DNA of 64,000 bases from Aeromicrobium sp. (lineage in GTDB: Bacteria; Actinomycetota; Actinomycetes; Propionibacteriales; Nocardioidaceae), in NCBI RefSeq assembly GCF_023146395.1, contig NZ_JAGLCD010000010.1, forward strand, positions 62,001-126,000. Reading direction: 5' to 3'. The position numbers were made by a program, and so were the translations under genes. Positions 59,011 through 64,000 of this stretch are shown here, piece by piece; position 1 is the first letter of the stretch; the number at the start of each line of letters is the position of its first letter. Under the pieces are notes generated by a model, which did not search any database, was not told the origin of the DNA, and saw only the letters and a program-made list of their open reading frames with translations.

Positions 59011-59934
59011 TCACGCCGACTTCTTCGTGCCGGACGTCTTCTTCGCCGCCTTCTTCTTCGTCGTCTTCGTGGCCGGCGCCTTCTTCGCTGACGTCTTCTT
59101 GGCGGGCGCCTTCTTCTTCGCTGCGGTCTTCTTGGCCGGCGCCGTCTTCTTCGTCGTGGACTTCTTCGACAGGCTTCGCTCCAGCGCGTCCATCAGGTCG
59201 ATCACGTTGTCGCCGGCGTCGTCGCCGCTGTCGTCGGTCACGAGCACCTCGGCGTCGTCGCCCTTCTCGAGCTTCTCGGCGATCAGCTCGCGCAGCTGCT
59301 CCTGGTACTCGTCGGTGAACGCGCCCGGGTCGAAGTCGTCGGACATCGACTCCACCAGCTGCGAGGCCATGTCGCGCTCGCGCTGGGAGATCCGGGGTGT
59401 GGAGCCGAGCACCTCGAACGCGGGGGAGCGGACCTCGTCGTCCCACAGCATCGTCTGCAGCACCAGGACGTCGCCGCGCACGCGGAGCGCCGCCAGACGG
59501 GTCTTGCGCCGGAGAGCGAAGCGGACGATCGCGGTGCGGTCGGTGTCCTCGAGCGCGCGTCGCAGCAGCGTGTAGGGCTTGAGGGCCTTGTCCTCCGGCT
59601 CGAGGAAGTAGGCCTTGTCGAGCCGGAGGATCTCGACCTGGTCGGCCGGCACGAACTGGACGACCTCGATCTCGTGGTCACGCTCGGCGGGAAGCAGCTC
59701 GAAGTCCTCGTCGCTCAGGACGACGCGGCGGCCGCCTTCCTCGTAGGCGCGGTCGATGTCCTCGTAGGGGACGACCTTGCCGCACTCCTCGCACCGGCGC
59801 TGGTACTTGATGCGCCCGCCGTCCTCGGCGTGCACCTGGTGCAGGGGGAGATCGTGCGACGAGGTCGCGCTGTAGACCTTCACGGGTACCGAGACCAGCC
59901 CGAAGCTGATCGCGCCCTTCCAGATGGCTCGCAT
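59011..59934 (-). CDS. ku: Ku DNA end-binding protein
   Basis: Bacterial Ku of 307 residues, which binds double-strand ends and recruits LigD. The core begins AIWKGAISFGLVSVPVKVYS and contains YQRRCEECGKVVPYEDI. From about residue 258 a long lysine/alanine tail (KKTAAKKKAPAKKTSAKKAP) extends the protein, like the extended-tail Ku of some actinobacteria that can thread inward on DNA. The small protein at 40.7 kb has a similar patch. First gene of the Ku-LigD operon. Confidence 0.95.
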   Translation of the reverse strand: MRAIWKGAISFGLVSVPVKVYSATSSHDLPLHQVHAEDGGRIKYQRRCEECGKVVPYEDIDRAYEEGGRRVVLSDEDFELLPAERDHEIEVVQFVPADQVEILRLDKAYFLEPEDKALKPYTLLRRALEDTDRTAIVRFALRRKTRLAALRVRGDVLVLQTMLWDDEVRSPAFEVLGSTPRISQRERDMASQLVESMSDDFDPGAFTDEYQEQLRELIAEKLEKGDDAEVLVTDDSGDDAGDNVIDLMDALERSLSKKSTTKKTAPAKKTAAKKKAPAKKTSAKKAPATKTTKKKAAKKTSGTKKSA

Positions 59935-59977
59935 GCTGTCAGTGAACCGCGATCTCAGGCCCGGTGCACGACGTGGC

Positions 59978-60223
59978 TCAGGGGGACGGTTCGCCGTCGG
60001 GGTCGGCCGGGATCAGGCGATCGCCGTCGGGCACGGTCTCCGGCGGCTCGACCGCGTCCTCGCCCGCCGCCGGGCGGTCGCCGTCCTCGACCTCGGAGGC
60101 GTCGGGAGACGGCTGGGTCGGCGGCGTGTCGGCATCCGGCTCGGTATCGGGGGACGTGGCGGGGCTGGTGGGCGCATGGCCGTCGGTGCCGGGACCGGCG
60201 TCGGGGTGTGTGGGGCTGTTCAT
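59978..60223 (-). CDS. Small acidic proline-rich hypothetical protein
   Basis: Protein of 81 residues, mostly P, D, E, T (SPTHPDAGPGTDGHAPTSPA). Probably disordered. No family. A SigB/SigF-type promoter lies nine bases before ATG 60223, overlapping back to back with that of the divergent gene. Translation is plausible but not proven; no strong ribosome-binding site. Confidence 0.5.
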   Translation of the reverse strand: MNSPTHPDAGPGTDGHAPTSPATSPDTEPDADTPPTQPSPDASEVEDGDRPAAGEDAVEPPETVPDGDRLIPADPDGEPSP

Positions 60224-60232
60224 GCCGGGGAG

Positions 60233-60257
60233 GTACCCGCCCCGGTCGACTTCACGC
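60233..60257 (-). promoter_or_regulatory. SigB/SigF-type promoter (leftward)
   Basis: Minus strand: GCGT (60257-60254), 15-bp spacer, GGGTAC (60238-60233). The -35 overlaps that of the rightward promoter at 60256-60259. Confidence 0.65.
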
Positions 60258-60280
60258 ATGGAGGACCGTGACGGGGGTAC
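60256..60280 (+). promoter_or_regulatory. SigB/SigF-type promoter (rightward)
   Basis: GCAT (60256-60259), 15-bp spacer, GGGTAC (60275-60280), nine bases before the ATG at 60290. Shares bases of its -35 with the divergent promoter. Confidence 0.65.
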
Positions 60281-60289
60281 ACCGCTGGC

Positions 60290-60508
60290 ATGAGCACTCT
60301 CACCGATGATCAGCTGACCGCCATCCAGAACGTCGTCGACCGTGTCGCGAACTACCAGGACGGCGCCCCCGAGGGCACCGTTGCCGATGAGCTGCGCAAG
60401 GGACTCGACGAGGCTGGCGTCACGCTGGACGACGCCCAGGTCGACCGTCTGGCGCAGGCCATCGACGGCGCCGACGGTGACGTCTCGGCCTCCGACGTCC
60501 TGAGCTGA
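60290..60508 (+). CDS. Small hypothetical protein
   Basis: Protein of 72 residues with helical, EF-hand-like or acidic-repeat composition: ADELRKGLDEAGVTLDDAQV, DRLAQAIDGADGDVSA. No named family. Strong SigB-type promoter; likely a stress-induced cytoplasmic protein. The TGA is followed by a hairpin shared with the convergent MarR gene. Confidence 0.65.
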   Translation: MSTLTDDQLTAIQNVVDRVANYQDGAPEGTVADELRKGLDEAGVTLDDAQVDRLAQAIDGADGDVSASDVLS

Positions 60509-60535
60509 GCCGCGGCGCGGCCGTCGACCCGACAG

Positions 60536-60566
60536 GCGGGCTTCCTCACGCGGTGGGGGAGCCCGC
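60536..60566. terminator. Hairpin between convergent genes
   Basis: GCGGGCT (60536-60542) pairs with AGCCCGC (60560-60566) around a 17-base loop, overlapping the last codons of the MarR gene. Weak bidirectional terminator candidate. Confidence 0.4.
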
Positions 60567-61010
60567 TTCGTCGATGGCGGTTCCGTAGGCGTCGACGAAG
60601 GCCACGAGGTCGGTGAGGAACCGCTCGCGGCGCTGCTCTGGCACCGCGGTCAGTGCCTGGCGGACGTAGCCCAGGTGCCGTTCGAATGAGCGGGCAAAGA
60701 GTGCGAGGCCGGCCTCGGTGACGACGAGGGGTCGGGCGTGGTGCTCGTCCGGGTCGGAGCGCGCCAGCAGACCCTCGCCCAGCGCGACATTGACCTGCCG
60801 GTTGACCGTGGACTGCTCCAGGCCAAGCTCCTCGGCGATCTGACGCATCGTGCGGGGCTGTCCGTCGGAGAGCAGCCAGAGCAGTCGGCGGTCGGCCACG
60901 CGGACCTCGGCCACGTCCTCGGCCGCGCGCTGGGCCCGCTCCAGCATCGCGATCGCGATGATCGCCAGGCCGGCGGGCGTCTCGCGCATGTCGTCGGTGA
61001 CCCGGGTCAT
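60546..61010 (-). CDS. MarR-family regulator
   Basis: MarR protein of 154 residues: LLWLLSDGQPRTMRQIAEEL, recognition helix GLEQSTVNRQVNVALGEGLL, and wing ARSDPDEHHARPLVVTEAGL. Divergent from an MFS exporter, with a palindrome between them; likely its repressor. ATG 61010. Confidence 0.9.
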   Translation of the reverse strand: MTRVTDDMRETPAGLAIIAIAMLERAQRAAEDVAEVRVADRRLLWLLSDGQPRTMRQIAEELGLEQSTVNRQVNVALGEGLLARSDPDEHHARPLVVTEAGLALFARSFERHLGYVRQALTAVPEQRRERFLTDLVAFVDAYGTAIDEAGSPTA

Positions 61011-61043
61011 AGCGCTCCTCGGTAGTTCTTTGACGCAACGATG

Positions 61044-61054
61044 TGTAGTCTACA
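61044..61054. promoter_or_regulatory. MarR operator candidate
   Basis: TGTAG-T-CTACA, a perfect 11-bp palindrome, extended to about 61041-61057 with one mismatch pair, in the spacer between the divergent marR and MFS genes. Confidence 0.55.
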
Positions 61055-61100
61055 TATCGGCGCAGGTCACCGATGCGCCCAGACTTCCCGAAGGAGCACC

Positions 61101-62573
61101 ATGAGTGCCACCATCTCCGCGCGGCGTGTCTTCTCGCCGTCGGCCGTCATCGCCGTCCTGTGTCTCGGCAGCCTCTCCGGCGCCCTGATGCAGTCGCTGG
61201 TCATCCCGATCCAGAGCGAGCTGCCCCAGCTCCTGAACACCGATGCCAGCAGCTCGTCGTGGGCCATCACGGCGACGCTCCTCGCCGCGGCGGTCACGAT
61301 GCCCGTGAGCGGCCGGCTCGCCGACATGTACGGCAAGAAGCGGGTGCTCGTCGCCTCGGCCGCTGTCCTCGCGGTCGGCTCGCTCGTCGCGGCAATGTCG
61401 AGCACCCTCGCGCCGTTCCTGGTCGGTCGCGCCCTGCAGGGCGTCGCGATGGGCTACATCCCCGTCGCGATCAGCCTCGTGCGGGAGATCGCTCCGAAGG
61501 ACCGCGCCAACAGCGCCGTGGCCATGGTCAGCGCCACGCTGGGCGTCGGCGGCGCCCTGGGGCTTCCGCTCTCGGCCTGGATCGCCGACCGCTACTCCTG
61601 GCACGGGCTGTTCTGGCTCTCCACCGTGCTCGCTCTGGTGGTCCTCGCCCTCACGGTCGTGGTCGTGCCGCACGTGTCCGACGGGCACCCCGCGCACCTC
61701 GACGTCGTCGGCATCGTCGGGCTTGCCGTGGGCCTCAGCGCGGCCCTGATCGGAGTCAGCAAGGGCTCGACCTGGGGGTGGGGCGACCCCGAGACGGTCG
61801 GCAGCATCCTGGGCGGCGTCCTGGTGCTGCTGGCGTGGGGTGCGTACGAGCTGCGCCACGGCGACCCGCTCGTCGACCTGCGGATCTCGGCGCGCCGGCC
61901 GGTGCTGTTCACGAATCTCGCCGCGGTGCTGATCGGGTTCGGCATGATGGCGCAGTCGATCGTCATGCCCCAGCTCCTGCAGTTGCCGGAGGCCACGGGC
62001 TTCGGCCTGGGCCAGACGATCCTGCAGGCGGGCCTGTGGATGGCCCCCGCCGGCTTCATGATGATGCTGTTCGCACCGGTGTCGAGCGGGCTGCTGACGG
62101 CGATCGGGGCCCGCGTCACGCTGTCGATCGGCGCCGTCGTCGTGAGCCTGGGCTACGTCGCCTCGCTGCTGCTGATGGGCTCGCCGTGGCAGCTCATGAT
62201 CGGTGCGATGATCGGCGCCGCCGGGGTCGGCATCGGGTACGCGGCGATGCCGACCCTGATCCTCGACAACGTCCCGGCGCACGAGGCCGGTTCCGGCGTG
62301 GGCGTCAACGCCCTGATGCGCTCGGTCGGCACGACGATCGCCGGGGCCGTGATGGCGGCGATCCTCACGAGCCGGACGATCGAGCTGGCCCCGGGCGCCA
62401 CGGTGCCCAGCGAGGGCGCGTTCCAGCTCTGCTTCGTCGTCGGCGCGGGAGCCGCGCTCGCCGGGGCGCTCGTGGCCCTGCTGGTGCCGCGGCTGCGGCG
62501 CCCGGACCCGGCCGCGCAGCAGCCGGCCGGCGACGACGCGGACGTCGCGCAGACCGTGCCCGTGGGCGGGTGA
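61101..62573 (+). CDS. MFS exporter, DHA2 (EmrB/QacA) family
   Basis: Fourteen-helix drug:H+ antiporter of 490 residues. It opens IAVLCLGSLSGALMQSLVIP, with the motif A loop ADMYGKKRVLVASAAVLAVG and motif C-like VSATLGVGGALGLPLSAWIA. Exports drugs or toxic metabolites. AAGGAG lies seven bases before ATG 61101. Divergent MarR is the presumed repressor. Confidence 0.93.
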   Translation: MSATISARRVFSPSAVIAVLCLGSLSGALMQSLVIPIQSELPQLLNTDASSSSWAITATLLAAAVTMPVSGRLADMYGKKRVLVASAAVLAVGSLVAAMSSTLAPFLVGRALQGVAMGYIPVAISLVREIAPKDRANSAVAMVSATLGVGGALGLPLSAWIADRYSWHGLFWLSTVLALVVLALTVVVVPHVSDGHPAHLDVVGIVGLAVGLSAALIGVSKGSTWGWGDPETVGSILGGVLVLLAWGAYELRHGDPLVDLRISARRPVLFTNLAAVLIGFGMMAQSIVMPQLLQLPEATGFGLGQTILQAGLWMAPAGFMMMLFAPVSSGLLTAIGARVTLSIGAVVVSLGYVASLLLMGSPWQLMIGAMIGAAGVGIGYAAMPTLILDNVPAHEAGSGVGVNALMRSVGTTIAGAVMAAILTSRTIELAPGATVPSEGAFQLCFVVGAGAALAGALVALLVPRLRRPDPAAQQPAGDDADVAQTVPVGG

Positions 62574-62608
62574 TCCGCCGGGCCGTGCGGGTCCTCTAGC
62601 GTGAGCGC

Positions 62609-63769
62609 ATGACCGCAGCCCACGCCCACGCCGCTCCTGAGTCGCGGCGGCTGCGGACCATCGCGCTCCTGGTGATCGCCCCGATCGCGGTCCTGACGGT
62701 CGTCGCGATGATCTGGCTCTGGCCGTCCGGTGACACTCGGACGTCCGGCGAGGTCGCGGGCGAGCAGGTCGGCGGGCAGGTCACGGCGATCGACCCGGTC
62801 GCGTGCGACGACGGGGTGCCGGCCGAGCCCAACGGGTGCGGCACGGCCGAGGTCCGGCTCGACGACGGCGGCGGCACGATCGAGGTCGACCTGACCAACG
62901 GCAGCGGAGCTCCGGAGATCGCCGAGGGCGACTCCGTCGTCGTGCTGGTCAGCGACACCCCGGACGGTGACGTCTCCTCGATCGTCGACCACGAGCGAGG
63001 CACCCAGCTGTGGGTCCTCGTGGCCGCGTCGGCGCTCGCCCTGGTCGCCTTCGGCCGGTGGCGCGGCCTGACCGCCCTCGCCGGGCTCGTCGTGACGTTC
63101 GCGATCCTGTTCTGGTTCATCGTGCCGGCGATCCTGGACGGGGAGTCGCCGCTGCTCGTCGCCCTCGTCGGCTCCGCCGCGATCATGCTGTCGGTCCTGT
63201 ACCTGACCCACGGATTCACCCTGACGACCACGGTCGCGCTGCTCGGCACCGTGGCGAGCTTCGTGCTGACCGGGCTGCTCGCGTACCTCGCGGTGGCCGC
63301 CCTGCACCTCACGGGCGTCACCGACGACCTGTCGATGGCGGTCGAGACGACCTACGGCATCGACGCGCGGGGCCTGCTGCTCGCGGGCATCGTGATCGGC
63401 TCGCTCGGCGTGCTGGACGACATCACGGTCACGCAGGCGGCCACGGTGGGCGAGCTCGCCCGTGCCAACCCGGGCTACGGGTCCCGCCAGCTCTACGGGT
63501 CGGCGAACCGGGTCGGACGAGCCCACATCGCCTCCGTCGTGAACACGATCATCCTCGCGTACGCCGGCTCGTCGCTGCCGGTCCTCGTGCTGGTCGCGGC
63601 CGACGCCGGCTCGCTCGGCGCGGCCGTGACCGACCAGTTCCTCGCCCAGGAGATCGTGCGGAGCCTCGTCGCTACGCTGGGGCTCGTCGCCGCCGTGCCG
63701 ATCACGACCGGACTGGCGGCCCTGGCGTTGAGCCGGGTCGAGGAGGCGCCAGCCGCGGGTCAGGACTGA
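62609..63769 (+). CDS. YibE/F-family membrane protein
   Basis: Membrane protein of 386 residues. One N-terminal helix, an extracytoplasmic beta domain (about 45-130, with two cysteines in VACDDGVPAEPNGCG), then about seven helices holding the family core GVLDDITVTQAATVGELARA and ANRVGRAHIASVVNTIILAY. YibE/F proteins are uncharacterised transporters. Begins 36 bases after the MFS gene, so possibly co-transcribed. Confidence 0.9.
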   Translation: MTAAHAHAAPESRRLRTIALLVIAPIAVLTVVAMIWLWPSGDTRTSGEVAGEQVGGQVTAIDPVACDDGVPAEPNGCGTAEVRLDDGGGTIEVDLTNGSGAPEIAEGDSVVVLVSDTPDGDVSSIVDHERGTQLWVLVAASALALVAFGRWRGLTALAGLVVTFAILFWFIVPAILDGESPLLVALVGSAAIMLSVLYLTHGFTLTTTVALLGTVASFVLTGLLAYLAVAALHLTGVTDDLSMAVETTYGIDARGLLLAGIVIGSLGVLDDITVTQAATVGELARANPGYGSRQLYGSANRVGRAHIASVVNTIILAYAGSSLPVLVLVAADAGSLGAAVTDQFLAQEIVRSLVATLGLVAAVPITTGLAALALSRVEEAPAAGQD

Positions 63770-63818
63770 GCGGGCGCGGACGAGTGGCGCGCTCAGGTGG
63801 CGTGGTTAGCGTGGAGGC

Positions 63819-64000
63819 ATGACCTCTCGCCACGCCCTGCTCGTCCTGACCAGCCACGACGACCTGGGAGGCGTCCGCAAGACCGGCTACTTCGTCGGTG
63901 AGGCGGCGCATCCGTGGAAGGTGTTCAGCGACGCCGGATGGACGGTCGACATCGTCTCGATCGCCGGCGGCGTCCCGCCGGAGGACGGGCGCGACGAGGA
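63819..64000 (+). CDS. DJ-1/PfpI-family protein, 5' part
   Basis: From ATG 63819 the frame is open to the window edge (about 60 residues): HALLVLTSHDDLGGVRKTGY, FVGEAAHPWKVFSDAGWTVD and SIAGGVPPEDGRDE match the start of HSP31/DJ-1-type class I glutamine-amidotransferase-like proteins. The nucleophile cysteine would lie beyond the window. A second member of this superfamily is at 55.8 kb. Confidence 0.8.
   Translation, partial: MTSRHALLVLTSHDDLGGVRKTGYFVGEAAHPWKVFSDAGWTVDIVSIAGGVPPEDGRDE

Noticed and set aside
1-64000. CRISPR array or rRNA operon
   Set aside because: No regularly spaced direct repeats or rRNA-like sequence noticed.

Overview
The window is high-G+C actinobacterial chromosome. 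Gene content (mycothiol-dependent formaldehyde oxidation, Ku plus multidomain LigD, a SigB/SigF-type sigma factor, MMPL exporters, an ECF42-DGPF pair, a DUF222/13E12 relic, CrtYc/CrtYd-type lycopene cyclase) suggests Nocardioidaceae or a close relative (Aeromicrobium or Nocardioides-like). This placement is inference from gene families, not from a database comparison.

Layout. 1-5.6 kb is a graveyard: an IS481 element sits inside a DUF1524 (GmrSD-type) gene, followed by an HNH nuclease gene with two frameshifts, a truncated MASE1 gene, an SRPBCC gene and a TetR gene each cut by an in-frame TAG, and an AhpD-like fragment. 5.7-14.2 kb is a tightly packed, leftward carotenoid operon: crtE-crtB-crtI-crtYc-crtYd-P450-glycosyltransferase-acyltransferase-unknown ORF-idi, with many ATGA stop/start overlaps. 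It predicts a cyclised C40 carotenoid that is oxidised, glycosylated and acylated. A divergent MerR-DICT regulator and an SRPBCC gene follow. 15.8-25.5 kb holds a TetR-MMPL module and a run of regulators (TetR, MarR, HxlR) with small enzymes (two SDRs, a hotdog thioesterase, a peroxiredoxin, DoxX). 25.7-31.3 kb is a complete CYP153-type P450 system: AraC regulator, [2Fe-2S] ferredoxin, P450, ferredoxin reductase, followed by a PlsC acyltransferase and a TetR.

31.4-34.9 kb is the right end of an integrated element: a tyrosine recombinase gene destroyed by a frameshift and by a stop codon at the position of the catalytic tyrosine, a MerR-SulP pair, and a 37-nt tRNA 3' end (initiator-tRNA-like) followed by a rho-independent terminator. 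The geometry (tRNA remnant plus native terminator on the right) means the element lies to the left and may include everything from base 1.

34.9-64 kb looks like core genome: a NarL-type two-component system driving an ABC exporter, a lipase, an AarF/UbiB kinase, ECF42-DGPF, a second TetR-MMPL module, mycothiol formaldehyde detoxification, a SigB/SigF-type sigma gene, NHEJ (LigD-Ku), MarR-MFS and YibE/F. Scattered here are eight near-identical promoter-like sites of form G-N-N-T, 15-16 bp, GGGTAC, nearly all just upstream of small proteins, SRPBCC proteins or stress genes. I read these as a local SigB/SigF regulon around the sigma gene itself.

No rRNA, complete tRNA, CRISPR array or replication origin was seen.
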